This document shows, one piece after another, positions 8,159 to 17,391 of a stretch of DNA of 64,000 bases. The stretch is taken from NCBI GenBank assembly GCA_016125085.1, contig WGMM01000033.1:160792-224791 (forward strand), read 5' to 3'. Within the stretch, counting starts at the first letter, position 1; the number at the start of each line of letters is the position of its first letter. Source of the stretch: a bacterium (GTDB taxonomy: Bacteria; Planctomycetota; Planctomycetia; Isosphaerales; Isosphaeraceae). The translations under genes were made by a program, and so were the position numbers. The notes beneath the pieces are model-generated. The model did no database searches and was not told the origin of the DNA. It was given only the letters and a program-made list of their open reading frames with translations.

Positions 8159-8587
8159 TCAGGTCAAGGGGGGCAGGCTCTTCGGTAGAAGACTCAATCC
8201 GCTCTGCTTCTTCAGTTGCACATATCGGAAGAGATCGAGAGCGAGAATCGGTATTTCGCTTCGCTGACGGTTGGCCATTTTCGCTTCAGCCGCAAATCTG
8301 CGCATATCTTCCTTGATTTCGGTCAGCACCGGAAATTGCACTGCATATGGCCTGAAGCCGGACGCTTCGAAAGCGGATTCGACCTGGTCCATCACGTCGG
8401 CCGGCAGAGTTTCGAAACGGGCTTCGATCCATCGCAGTCCGAATCGCAGGAGAGGATCGCCGTGGCTTCTGCTCTCGGCCTCTTCGAACCATGGATTCGC
8501 GTACTTTACGAGTTCCTGAACGATCCGTGAAAGAGCAATCTCAGCTCCAGCTTCCGTTCCGTCATGATCATACGAGACTTCTTCCAT
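8159..8587 (-). CDS. Conserved-looking hypothetical protein
   Basis: 142 residues, soluble, no signal peptide or membrane helix. The sequence is rich in charged residues and predicted to be mostly helical (IVQELVKYANPWFEEAE, LRFGLRWIEARFETLP). No domain is recognised. It lies 45 bp downstream of another small gene (8633-8890) on the same strand, so the two may form a short operon, possibly continuing into recJ. The absence of frame-breaking and the acidic composition support a real gene. Confidence 0.6.
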   Translation of the reverse strand: MEEVSYDHDGTEAGAEIALSRIVQELVKYANPWFEEAESRSHGDPLLRFGLRWIEARFETLPADVMDQVESAFEASGFRPYAVQFPVLTEIKEDMRRFAAEAKMANRQRSEIPILALDLFRYVQLKKQSGLSLLPKSLPPLT

Positions 8588-8632
8588 CGGTATGGCACCG
8601 GAATCGAGTCGCAGGTTGGGAAGTCCTGTCGC

Positions 8633-8890
8633 TCACCGTAGTGAGTAGCTGCCGTAACGGCGATTCCACATCGGAAATACGCCCGTGTAAACATCGACTT
8701 CGAAACACTGCCATTTCTGGGAAGAGCGGATCGAAACGATGCGATAGAACCATTCGGGAAGAACCCCATGTTCTTGAGGTTTCCTGCGATACCAGTAGCT
8801 TCCGACAATGCCGTCTACCTTTTCGAATTCCCGGGAATAAATAGCCATCGCTTCGGCGATCATTCGGCCTGTCCGAATTCGTTTCGTCAT
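8633..8890 (-). CDS. Small hypothetical protein, 85 residues
   Basis: The reverse frame is open for longer, but ATG 8890 with CAGGA a few bases upstream gives a compact product. It is aromatic-rich and basic (GSYWYRRKPQEHG, EWFYRIVSIRSS, VDVYTGVFPMWNRRYG). No family is recognised. It is followed after 45 bp by the 142-residue gene at 8159-8587. The upstream part of the longer frame (to 9133) overlaps the DUF488 gene and looks like a shadow. Confidence 0.5.
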   Translation of the reverse strand: MTKRIRTGRMIAEAMAIYSREFEKVDGIVGSYWYRRKPQEHGVLPEWFYRIVSIRSSQKWQCFEVDVYTGVFPMWNRRYGSYSLR

Positions 8891-9041
8891 CGTTTGCGTC
8901 CTGGAACGTTCAATTCGAGAATTCGATCGGCAAGACAAGATCGTAATTCGCAAATCTCTGTTGATCCCGGCGTAATTCGTATCGAGTTTTCGCAGGTTTC
9001 GAGTCCGCCGATCTCTACGCGATAGCGGGCTCAAGCCCACA

Positions 9042-9461
9042 TTACTCCAGATGCTCGATGACCGAGCCTCGGTGGGCTTGCAGGAAGTCGGCAACGTGCT
9101 TGCGGTGGCATTCATCCACCCGTTTTTCGGCACACATCAGGCAGATGGGGCCGGGGATGGCGTCCAGGCGGCTCGTGAGAAGATCGCCAGCGGCTTCCAG
9201 CAGTTGCTGATACCGCTGCGGCCAGTCGGGCCAGCCGAGGAAGATGTTGCCCAGTTCGACCAGCGAGCGATAGCCGATGCCGGCTTCCGCGAGCCAGGCT
9301 TCGATGCCTTTGTCGGCGGTTTTGGCTTTGACCCAGATGCCCATGCTGGCCTTGTCAGGCCGAAGGCGGATATCGACGACCGTTTTCACTCCATGCGATT
9401 GCAATAAGGAGAGAAATTCATCCTTGCCGCGACCGCCGTAGCCTATTGTGTAAACTATCAT
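9042..9461 (-). CDS. DUF488 family protein
   Basis: 139 residues from ATG 9461, so that the protein opens with the DUF488 signature MIVYTIGYGGRGKDEF. The frame extends to 9527 but adds an unrelated leader. Other hallmarks are TVVDIRLRPDKAS and the C-terminal CAEKRVDECHRKHVADFL with two conserved cysteines and a histidine. The family is widespread, of unknown biochemical function and often called a possible nucleic-acid or stress-related protein. It sits between two small genes on the same strand, and the downstream small genes may be cotranscribed with it. Confidence 0.85.
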   Translation of the reverse strand: MIVYTIGYGGRGKDEFLSLLQSHGVKTVVDIRLRPDKASMGIWVKAKTADKGIEAWLAEAGIGYRSLVELGNIFLGWPDWPQRYQQLLEAAGDLLTSRLDAIPGPICLMCAEKRVDECHRKHVADFLQAHRGSVIEHLE

Positions 9462-9528
9462 GAGATGCTCACGGAAATGGTCGAGAATCGGGAGATCGAG
9501 GCACGAATCGGGCCGGGCGGTGGTCAAT

Positions 9529-9921
9529 TCATTTCAATCGCTCCAGCTTGCCTTTGCGTTTGACGATATTCTTATAATCCCACTGAATTTCGACCGACTT
9601 TTTCAGCCATCGCCGCAGGTCGGTTTCGTCGATCGCTTCGGCAGTGGTGTAGAAGATCGAGGCGTCCTTGAATTTGCCGCCGGGAACGTTCAGAGCAGGT
9701 TCTTCGAAATCGGCGCCGCTCCAGAACATGAGCCGGATGCCATTTTTCTGGAGGCTATAGCCGACGATCGGGTTACCGTCGATGAACCAGACGGGATGCC
9801 CGTGCCAGATTTTGCTTTCGGCACCGGGCAAATTCCGGTCGATGACGTTCGCCAGAATTTCGCAAATGGCCTTTTCGCCCATCTGGAGCTTTTCTGCGTA
9901 TGCGGAAATGTCCGAATTCAT
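9529..9921 (-). CDS. DUF1801 (YdhG-like) domain protein
   Basis: 130 residues from ATG 9921. It shows the family pattern: an N-terminal helical segment, then ESKIWHGHPVWFIDGNPIVGY, IRLMFWSGADF and a C-terminal ETDLRRWLKKSVEIQWD. DUF1801 proteins are small cytoplasmic proteins of unknown function found widely in bacteria. A longer frame reaches 10521 but that part is antisense-like and overlaps the lipoprotein gene, so the short start is chosen. The DUF488 gene follows within 70 bp. Confidence 0.82.
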   Translation of the reverse strand: MNSDISAYAEKLQMGEKAICEILANVIDRNLPGAESKIWHGHPVWFIDGNPIVGYSLQKNGIRLMFWSGADFEEPALNVPGGKFKDASIFYTTAEAIDETDLRRWLKKSVEIQWDYKNIVKRKGKLERLK

Positions 9922-10151
9922 GACGTTCTCCAGGGTTTCGATTCCATTCGAGTTTGACTGACAGGAAAGAACGAGTCCATGAGGATCGTGCTGGACGTTT
10001 ATCGTGTTGACTCCGTCGCAGAGATGCTTCATCCGAAGTGCGATTCGACGACCTGAGCGTTTTCGACAAAATCGAATCGAAGCGGTTCGGAATCGAATTG
10101 GACGAATTCCGATTTCGAAGCAGGAAAGGATCGGCGGAATTTTGATTCGAA

Positions 10152-10574
10152 TCACCCCAACCGGGGCGATTCTCGCAAGAGGTCGATGTCGATCTTTTGC
10201 AAAGGTTCTTCGGTCAGGTCGCGGCGAATCGGGGAGAAGAAGCGATCGAACGGATAAAGGGAATTGTCGCGAGGTACGACGATGCGAATTCCGTGGCGAC
10301 CGGGGCCGAGACCATCGACCCGGAATCGGCCGTCGGAGCCGATCGCGCCACTTCGCAGCACCCCTTTGCCGCCTTCGGTGGGAACGATCTCGACCCAGCC
10401 GCGGCGGAAGGCTTCCTGCCCGCGAGTCACGCGGCCTTCCACCGAAACACGCGGATAGAAAACGTCCGGTCTCTCCTGCGAACAGCCAGAAGCCGTTATG
10501 AAGGCGACAGACAAAATGCAACGCAGAGCGGCACTTGCGGTGGAATCGAAATGGCGGACTCGATCAGGTGTCAT
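10152..10574 (-). CDS. Small lipoprotein with transthyretin-like fold
   Basis: 140 residues. A hydrophobic leader ends in FITASGC, a lipobox with lipidation Cys near residue 31. The mature part (VSVEGRVTRGQEAFRRGWVEIVP, GSDGRFRVDGLGPGRHGIRIVVP) follows the carboxypeptidase-regulatory/transthyretin-like pattern typical of many planctomycete lipoproteins. It starts in an ATGA overlap with the GXGXG gene, implying translational coupling. It is probably attached to a membrane facing the periplasm. The function is unknown. It ends the operon that begins with the HEAT-repeat gene. Confidence 0.8.
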   Translation of the reverse strand: MTPDRVRHFDSTASAALRCILSVAFITASGCSQERPDVFYPRVSVEGRVTRGQEAFRRGWVEIVPTEGGKGVLRSGAIGSDGRFRVDGLGPGRHGIRIVVPRDNSLYPFDRFFSPIRRDLTEEPLQKIDIDLLRESPRLG

Positions 10575-11131
10575 CCGGGTTCTCCGAACGACGCCATAGC
10601 GCTTCGAACTGCGATCGTTTCGCGCGCTTCCTGGTCGTCGGGCCGGATCGGCTCAATGCGACCAGCAATGCTGCGGTCCCGGGCCATCGGGCCGAAATCG
10701 TGAGCAGTACGAATGACTCCGCCAATCGACCGATGGCCAGCTCTTGAGCCCACAGTGCCAAGGGCCCAGATCGCGCCACCCCGCATGCCGGTTCCGAGCA
10801 GGGCACCGCATGATCCGGTGATGAGAAGCGTACCGCTTTTCATGCTCATGCCGGCACCCGATCCGGCTGAGCCATTGACCAGGACAAAGAGCCCTTCGGC
10901 GTCAAGATCACGGGCAAGTTCGGTACCGACGTCGCCGTCGATCCGGATTCGACCGATGTAAGGGCCGTCAAGCCCGTTCAGCAGAAGGCGGTCGCCTCTT
11001 GCTCCGGTCAGAAGGAAATCGGTTCGGCCAGAGCGAAGGGCGCGGCGAATTTCCTGATTGACGGCGAGGGAATCCCTCCACTCGGGCAGGTGTATCCGAA
11101 CGACATCGGTCGAACCGGGGGTGGCGTTCAA
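10571..11131 (-). CDS. Stand-alone GXGXG-domain protein
   Basis: 186 residues. The centre has the repeated glycine pattern of the GXGXG beta-helix (GSAGSGAGMSMKSG, GSCGALLGTGMRGG, GTVGSRAG), as found in the C-terminal domain of glutamate synthase large subunit and in formylmethanofuran dehydrogenase subunit C. A short N-terminal alpha/beta part (VVRIHLPEWRDSL) precedes it. It is shorter than FhcC, and there are no fhc or gltB neighbours. The likely role is structural or a scaffold; no active site can be named. It sits between a HEAT-repeat gene (2-bp gap) and a lipoprotein gene (ATGA overlap), so all three are one operon. Confidence 0.75.
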   Translation of the reverse strand: MNATPGSTDVVRIHLPEWRDSLAVNQEIRRALRSGRTDFLLTGARGDRLLLNGLDGPYIGRIRIDGDVGTELARDLDAEGLFVLVNGSAGSGAGMSMKSGTLLITGSCGALLGTGMRGGAIWALGTVGSRAGHRSIGGVIRTAHDFGPMARDRSIAGRIEPIRPDDQEARETIAVRSAMASFGEPG

Positions 11132-11133
11132 TG

Positions 11134-12627
11134 TCAGCGTGCGTCCTGAGCCACTTCTGCGGAAGCCGCTTCGCGGGCTTCGTAGGTTTTCCCGCCTTTG
11201 ATCAGCGAACGATTCGACGGCTCGTTCGCTTCGATCGCTTTCCGAAGTTCGGCGATCTGGGTCTGGAAGTCGGTGCGTCGGGCGGTGATCAGGTCGCCTC
11301 TGGCTCGAATGTAGCTCGATCCGGCGTTGATCGTTTCCTTGATCTTTTCGAACAGGGCTTTGACGGCATCCTGGGTTTTCGTGTCGGCGGATGCGTACGT
11401 CATCTGCTGCAGGTAGCCGGAGTTGACGATTCCCTGAATGCCCTGGAAAGCAGGTGCGGAACGGTCAGCCATCATGGCGACAAGCTGCTGGGCACGCGAC
11501 GAATCCGTAGGAGGAATTTCCGCAGCGATATCAGAAATATCAGCGATGGCCTCAGCCATCGACACGGCGACGAGCTGATGGTTGAACGGCCGGAACTGGG
11601 AAGTGATGTCGAGCAGCCCCAGGGCACGACCTGCTTCGAGCCGTACTTCAGGACGGTCGGATTCGCTGATCAGGAAGTCCATCAAAACTTCAGCAGGGTG
11701 GACTTTACCTTCTGCGACCGATTCGCTGATGATCCTCAAATTTCCGATAAGTTGTGCGGCCTGAGATTTGAGGAACCAGGGCGCATCTTCTTCATTACGC
11801 AGCATGTTGATGACGGCGATCGTCCACTGGGTGCGCTGGTTGAAAGCGACGATCTTGCGGCCATCGCCGATGGCGTTGTTGATCCCCAGCAATGCCAGGG
11901 ATTTCACTTGCCAGGGCTGCTTGGGATTGGAAAGCAGCTTGACGAGTGTCGGCACGACGTCAAGCGATCCGGTCGAGGAAAGTGCCAGGGTGACCTGGGT
12001 TCGGGTGATCAAGTGCCCTTCGAGCAGAGGCGTGAACGATTTGATCATGGCAGCCGTGTAAGCCGACATGAACGGACTGTTCGAAGCAGAGTTCGAAGCA
12101 CGTGATGCCGCAATGAGAGCCGTGGTTGCTTTCTCGATCGGGCGGACGGCCGTATTCACGGCCCCTTCGCCCGACATCATCGTTTCGATCGCCTTTTTGT
12201 TCGTCAGTTCCGCGGCCTTGGCTTCGACGAAGCGGTTGATCGTTCGCGGATTGATATCGCCGCTGCCGCCGGCCATCGACTGAAGTTGCTTCTCTTCATT
12301 CGTAGAGAACAACGGTCGCGGCGGAAGGGTTTCCTTGACCAGAGAGATATCGAGAAGTTCGTCGACCCGAGGGTCGCGAAAGTTCTCGGTCAGTTCGAAG
12401 CGAGTGCCGTTTACAGTCGGAGCAGCCGCGGGTTTCGCTTTGGCTTCAGCGTCCGCATCTTTCGTCTGATCTTTTGCGGCTTCGGCTGGTTTGTCCGAAT
12501 CCTTCGACGCCGGGGCGGATTTCGCTGCCGGAGTGTCCTTGGCAGTTTCCTGACTCCAGGCGAACTGTACCGGTACGATCGCCAGAAACGCCCATGTCCA
12601 CCAGTTCAACCGATTCGGCACAGGCAT
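11134..12627 (-). CDS. Exported HEAT-repeat protein
   Basis: About 497 residues from ATG 12627, which places a signal peptide at the N-terminus (NWWTWAFLAIVPVQFAWSQE). The open frame extends to 12792, but the added 55 residues precede the signal and are unlikely to be used. A low-complexity Ala/Lys/Asp linker (AKDTPAAKSAPASKDSDKP) is followed by HEAT/armadillo-like helical repeats: VVPTLVKLLSNPKQPWQVKSLALL, APWFLKSQAAQLIGNL, RPEVRLEAGRALGLLD. The C-terminus is a coiled coil. It is likely periplasmic or membrane-associated and a scaffold for partner proteins. It leads an operon with the GXGXG protein and a lipoprotein. Confidence 0.8.
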   Translation of the reverse strand: MPVPNRLNWWTWAFLAIVPVQFAWSQETAKDTPAAKSAPASKDSDKPAEAAKDQTKDADAEAKAKPAAAPTVNGTRFELTENFRDPRVDELLDISLVKETLPPRPLFSTNEEKQLQSMAGGSGDINPRTINRFVEAKAAELTNKKAIETMMSGEGAVNTAVRPIEKATTALIAASRASNSASNSPFMSAYTAAMIKSFTPLLEGHLITRTQVTLALSSTGSLDVVPTLVKLLSNPKQPWQVKSLALLGINNAIGDGRKIVAFNQRTQWTIAVINMLRNEEDAPWFLKSQAAQLIGNLRIISESVAEGKVHPAEVLMDFLISESDRPEVRLEAGRALGLLDITSQFRPFNHQLVAVSMAEAIADISDIAAEIPPTDSSRAQQLVAMMADRSAPAFQGIQGIVNSGYLQQMTYASADTKTQDAVKALFEKIKETINAGSSYIRARGDLITARRTDFQTQIAELRKAIEANEPSNRSLIKGGKTYEAREAASAEVAQDAR

Positions 12628-12804
12628 CCGGGGCCCCTTTCCGACTTTGTCCGATTTTCGCACGCCGACTACGGAATTGTACGCACTCACGTGAGTCGCC
12701 CCAATTCCGTAATGACTCAATCCTACGTAACCCACGAAGTCGGGCTTGTCAAGCGAGTTCATCGATTTCTCGTTTCCGGAAGAGGTCCGCAATCGCCAGG
12801 ATCC

Positions 12805-14223
12805 TCAGGTTCCGACCGAATCGATTCGCAGTTTGCGTGGGTCGGTTTCGCTGAGGATCGCGCCTACGGCTTGTTGATTGAAGCCCTTGTACCCCTCTCG
12901 CCGCTGGAGAATTTCCAGGTGACTGCCGACCGCGCCTTCAGCCAGGAACTTGGCCGCTTCCTCGCGAGTGATCCAGCCGGAATCGACGGCCGAAGCCACT
13001 CGCCGCGGATCGACGGCCCAGAATTCGCCCTTCGTGAACGCCTGACGCAGGAATGGGAAGTCGCTGAATGGCTTCATCGTGGCGATTCCGGCGGTGCGTT
13101 CGAGCCCTTCGCGAGCCAGGTCGAATTCGAACTGACCTTCGAGGTGATGCATCCCCGCTTCGAGAAAGCTATCGCCATGAAGAGCGACCCAGAGTCCGAC
13201 GGTGTTGGGCCTTGCCAGAGGAGCGAGTTCCTGATGAGCGAAATCGGTCGTAAGTTCTTCTGGGGCAAGGTCGAGATCCGCGAAGACGACGATCCCCGTG
13301 ACCGCGTGTTCGAGGACTTGAGCGCCCCAGCCAGCGTGCTCACCGGCATGAAAATGCTCACGCAATTCGAAGCCCAGCAATTCTAGGACGCTGATCAGAC
13401 GATGAAAGTTCCGGCGCGAGCAACGAAACGTATGATGGTCGTGGTTCGCCCAGCCCAGGCCCAAACTGTCCTGGCGACTTTTCTGTGCCTGAGCCGCCCG
13501 GTTTCTGGCCTGCCAGTAGTCTCGCTCCACTTCGAACACGAGTTCGCAGGCCATGTCGCGGCCCACCAGTTCGATCATCTTCTTTGCCGCGGCCTCGGCG
13601 TGATCGAATCCGGCCACGTCGTCTCCTTCCCAAAAACGCTTTCGGGTCTGCCAGATCTCTCTCGCTTCCAATATGTTACGGGCTCTCTGCGGCGTGAGCA
13701 GGCCTTCTCGGGCAAGGCTCGAAGGGAACGGTTCGAAGCCATCGTAGCCACGTCGTTCGATCACCAGAAATGGTACGGCTCCTGGTGCGGCCGTGCATTC
13801 GCGGTAAGGGCCGAGTGGGTGGCCATGAATCGGGGCATCCAGCCGGTTGGCAGCCAGGAACGCCGCAAGCTGGTCCACCCGAATGGCGACTCCCAGGCAC
13901 ACAGGTGCTTCCGCGCCGGCGGACGGATCCACCAGCAGCTTTGGCAGGTCGGCCCCGGGATGGGTGTAGACGCGGCGCGAAGGTGTCGCGTCTTCGCCTC
14001 GTCTTGGTTTGTAACCAAGTTCACGAAGCACCTCATGAGGGACGCGAGAGCCGTTGAGCCGAACATGGTCGACCCAGTCTTCCAGAATCGTACCGGTACG
14101 ATCCCGCAGCCTGTGCGTAAAGTCTTTTGCCCAGGCGTTTTCCTGTTCGAGTTCTGAATACCGGTCGGCCAGGAACCGTTCGGTCTGCGGCCAGCGCTTC
14201 CAGGCGAATGGAGATTCGGACAT
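12805..14223 (-). CDS. Large uncharacterised protein
   Basis: 472 residues from ATG 14223 (the frame extends to 14298 without support). It is soluble with no signal peptide. A stretch PSRRVYTHPGADLPKLLVD is followed by a region rich in His and aromatic residues (ANHDHHTFRCSRRNF, LREHFHAGEHAGWGAQVLEH), suggestive of a metal site. The C-terminal part ends in EGYKGFNQQAVGAILSETDP. No family is recognised. It is divergently placed against the M14 peptidase gene and is separated from the downstream HEAT-repeat gene by 177 bp, so it is probably its own unit. Confidence 0.65.
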   Translation of the reverse strand: MSESPFAWKRWPQTERFLADRYSELEQENAWAKDFTHRLRDRTGTILEDWVDHVRLNGSRVPHEVLRELGYKPRRGEDATPSRRVYTHPGADLPKLLVDPSAGAEAPVCLGVAIRVDQLAAFLAANRLDAPIHGHPLGPYRECTAAPGAVPFLVIERRGYDGFEPFPSSLAREGLLTPQRARNILEAREIWQTRKRFWEGDDVAGFDHAEAAAKKMIELVGRDMACELVFEVERDYWQARNRAAQAQKSRQDSLGLGWANHDHHTFRCSRRNFHRLISVLELLGFELREHFHAGEHAGWGAQVLEHAVTGIVVFADLDLAPEELTTDFAHQELAPLARPNTVGLWVALHGDSFLEAGMHHLEGQFEFDLAREGLERTAGIATMKPFSDFPFLRQAFTKGEFWAVDPRRVASAVDSGWITREEAAKFLAEGAVGSHLEILQRREGYKGFNQQAVGAILSETDPRKLRIDSVGT

Positions 14224-14487
14224 GGCTATCGATTGCCTTTCACCGTCGAACGAGTCGTGCTCGAAAGGAAGTCGGGTTCTGAAGTCATGGGCCTTCACGC
14301 GAGGTTACGAACCCTACGATGCGGAAAATCGGGCAGGATTTTCGAGATTCCGAATCGCCAATCGAACTGTTCTACCTTATAAGATAGTTCCGCGTGGTCT
14401 CGCTTGAGAAGATGCCGGATTCGGCAACTTGATCTCGCCTCTCGTGGCTCTTCGTCTCGATTCGGTTTGGCCTGCCTGGTGTACGAC

Positions 14488-17325
14488 ATGATGTTCATGA
14501 CTTTCATGCGGAATTGGGCCGTCGCTCTCATTCGTCCGCAAATCGGCGATTCCGGACTTCGAAGCCCATCGCCGTTATCGCTTCGACATTCAGGTCATTC
14601 GTGTTCCGGGGGGCTGGCGACGATCGTTGCCGGTTTCGCATCGGTCGCGGCGATCTTTTTCGCTGATGGTGCCGTTGCCGCTCATGAGCCGGGGCGGCTG
14701 CAAGTCGCTGCTCCAGCGATCGCACATCCCCGTGAGCATCTGGGGTATGAACCTGGGGCCGATTTTCGTCTTACCAACTGGAGCACGGTGTCAGGCTATT
14801 TTCGGAAGCTCGACAGCCAGAGCGACCGGGTCGAGGTGCGGTCGATCGGCAAAACCAGTCAGGGTCGAGACATGCTGCTGGCCATCCTGGCCGCGCCCGA
14901 GACGGTCGCGAATCTGGCACAAGTCCAGCAGGATCAGAAGTCTCTGGCGGATCCTCGTCTCGTGGCCGATCGCCCGACGGAAGAAAGACTGATTGCCGGA
15001 TCGAAGCCGGTCGTCATCATTACCGGTACGATTCATTCGTCTGAAACCGCTGCTACATTTATGCTTATGGAATTGGCATGGGAGTTGGCGACAGGGCGGG
15101 AGGCCTGGGCAAGAGAGGTACTCGAAAAAGTCGTCGTGCTGATCGTGCCGTCGGTCAACCCCGACGGGATCGACATCGTTGCCGACTGGTATGCCCGGAG
15201 TCTGGGTAAACCCTGGGAAGGGAAGGGCTTGCCGCGACTTTATCACCCCTACGCAGGGCATGACACCAACAGGGATTTCTACGCCCTGAATCTGCCCGAG
15301 ACGGTGAACTTGTCGAAAGTGATGTATGAGGAATGGTTTCCGACAGTCGCCTGGGACGTGCACCAGATGGGTTCGGAAGGTGCCCGGTTGTTCGTACCGC
15401 CGTTTTTCGATCCGACGAATCCGAATGTCGACCCTCGGATCACGCAGAGCATTCTTTTGATCGGGGCACATATGGCGGCAGATCTTGCGGCATCGGGCAA
15501 GAAGGGGGTGCTCCATTCCGCAATGTACGATAACTGGTGGAATGGCGGAAACCGGACGACGCCGCAGCGGCACAACATGGTTGCGATTTTGACCGAAGCG
15601 GCAAGCGTTCGCCTGGCCAGCCCGATCTTTCTGGCTCCGACGGACTTGAGAGGCAAAACGCGAGGCTTCGAGAATCACCAGCCGGCTGTCAATTTCCCGG
15701 ACCCATGGCCGGGCGGCTGGTGGCGCTTGCGCGACATCGTCGAATACGAACTGATCGCCGCGCGGAGCCTGCTCACGCTCGTCGCAAGATACGGTAAGTC
15801 GTTTCAATCGAACTATTTGGCCATGGGCCGCGATCAACTGGCCAGGGGCGAAACCGAAGCCCCTTACGGCTGGCTCGTTCCGCTTGATCAGCATGATCCG
15901 GCTGCGGCAAGGAGGATGCTGGAAACGCTCGCCAAAACAGGCATCGAGGTGCACCGCACGACGAAGGATGTTTCCTTGTACGGAACGACTTATGCTGCGG
16001 GCAGCTGGTATCTTCCGGCACGTCAGCCGTATCGGGCCCACCTGAAGGACATGATGGAGCGTCAGAAGTATCCCAACCGGTTCACGGCTGGCGGGCAGGC
16101 CGAGCCGCCCTATGACGTGGCTGGCTGGACGATGCCGCTGCTCATGGGTGTGAAGACTGTCGAGATTCAGGAGCCTCGAACGATCGAGTCCCGTAAAATC
16201 ACCGACTGGCAGCGGCCGCGAATGACCATGGAAGGTGACATGACGAAGGCGAAGGCCCTTGTAGTCGAAAACCGCTCGTCAGATGATCTTACGCTCATTC
16301 AGGCCCTGGTCGGCGCGGGAGTGCCCGTTCGGTTTCATACTCGTCCGTTCGAAATGCCGGGTCGAACGATCGCGGCCGGTTTCGCCGAAATCGAGGCGAA
16401 CGACACTTCACGAAGGACGATCGACACTCTGGCCGACCGGATCGGCTCGCATGTCATCGCATCCGAGAAATCTCCTGCATCCGCCGGCGCGTCGTATGAT
16501 TTGAAGAACCAGCGCATTGCGTTGTTTCAGCCATGGGAGCCTTCGATGAACGAAGGCTGGACACGGCTTGTCCTGGAACGACTGGGAATTCCTTACGTTA
16601 CGGTGCATCGTGACGACATTCTGGCAGGTCGTCTGCATGATCGCTTCGATTGCCTGGTCTTTCCCTCCATCTCGCCGCGATCCTTGAAAATGGGCTATCG
16701 GCCAGGCGAGACGGAGCCGGCTTATGTCGGTGGCCTGGAAGGATCGAAAGATCTGCTGAAGGAATTCGTTTCGAGCGGAGGAACGATCGTCGCGATCGAG
16801 AATTCCTGCGAGTACGTCATCGATGAGTTGGGTCTGCCTGTGGCAAATGCCGTGGGATCTTTGCCGAGCAAGGATTTTTACGGGCCAGGCTCGATTCTGG
16901 CCGCAGTGGGAGAAAAAGAGCATCCGTTGACTTTGGGTATGCCCGAAAAATTCTCCGTCTACTTCGACCGTTCATTGGGCCTTAAATCCGCGGGAAAACC
17001 TGGGAATGAATCGGGCACGAAGTTCGAAACGGTCGTGCGTTATGGCCCAGACGCCTCAGCTCTTCTGGAAAGTGGCTGGCTGTTGGGGCCGGACAAACTC
17101 AGTGGACTGACGGCAGTTGGAGAATGTGCCGTCGGGCAGGGGAGAGTCGTCCTCTTCGCATTCCCGGCCCAAAACCGTGCCCAGACGGCGGGAACCTTCC
17201 GGCTACTTGTGAATGCCTTGTGGCGCGGTGGAATGCGGAAGATCGAACCGGGGAAAACCGCGAACGGTGATACGCCCCGGGAAGGTTCGCCGTTTCCTGC
17301 CGGTGCTGTCGGGCTTGTGAAATGA
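14488..17325 (+). CDS. Secreted M14 zinc carboxypeptidase family protein
   Basis: About 945 residues. The exact start is unsure; the frame opens at 14404 and several ATGs lie at 14488-14506. A hydrophobic segment (ATIVAGFASVAAIFFADGAVA) near residues 42-64 looks like a late signal peptide, giving an unusually long N-terminal region. Peptidase M14 zinc-site pattern: TIHSSETAA (HxxE), NPDGID, HDTNRDFY and a third His ligand in AWDVHQMGSEG; TEAAS may hold the catalytic Glu. It would remove C-terminal residues from proteins outside the cytoplasm. A large C-terminal part lacks a recognised domain. Directly followed by murB on the same strand (66-bp gap). Confidence 0.88.
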   Translation: MMFMTFMRNWAVALIRPQIGDSGLRSPSPLSLRHSGHSCSGGLATIVAGFASVAAIFFADGAVAAHEPGRLQVAAPAIAHPREHLGYEPGADFRLTNWSTVSGYFRKLDSQSDRVEVRSIGKTSQGRDMLLAILAAPETVANLAQVQQDQKSLADPRLVADRPTEERLIAGSKPVVIITGTIHSSETAATFMLMELAWELATGREAWAREVLEKVVVLIVPSVNPDGIDIVADWYARSLGKPWEGKGLPRLYHPYAGHDTNRDFYALNLPETVNLSKVMYEEWFPTVAWDVHQMGSEGARLFVPPFFDPTNPNVDPRITQSILLIGAHMAADLAASGKKGVLHSAMYDNWWNGGNRTTPQRHNMVAILTEAASVRLASPIFLAPTDLRGKTRGFENHQPAVNFPDPWPGGWWRLRDIVEYELIAARSLLTLVARYGKSFQSNYLAMGRDQLARGETEAPYGWLVPLDQHDPAAARRMLETLAKTGIEVHRTTKDVSLYGTTYAAGSWYLPARQPYRAHLKDMMERQKYPNRFTAGGQAEPPYDVAGWTMPLLMGVKTVEIQEPRTIESRKITDWQRPRMTMEGDMTKAKALVVENRSSDDLTLIQALVGAGVPVRFHTRPFEMPGRTIAAGFAEIEANDTSRRTIDTLADRIGSHVIASEKSPASAGASYDLKNQRIALFQPWEPSMNEGWTRLVLERLGIPYVTVHRDDILAGRLHDRFDCLVFPSISPRSLKMGYRPGETEPAYVGGLEGSKDLLKEFVSSGGTIVAIENSCEYVIDELGLPVANAVGSLPSKDFYGPGSILAAVGEKEHPLTLGMPEKFSVYFDRSLGLKSAGKPGNESGTKFETVVRYGPDASALLESGWLLGPDKLSGLTAVGECAVGQGRVVLFAFPAQNRAQTAGTFRLLVNALWRGGMRKIEPGKTANGDTPREGSPFPAGAVGLVK

Positions 17326-17391
17326 GGCGGAAACGGTCATAATCCGGATTCGACAGCGACCGATGCGATCGCAGCGGTATGCCAGAGTCCA

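Noticed and set aside
11131..12105. 324-codon forward frame over the HEAT-repeat gene
   Set aside because: Antisense shadow of a gene with clear repeats and signal peptide.
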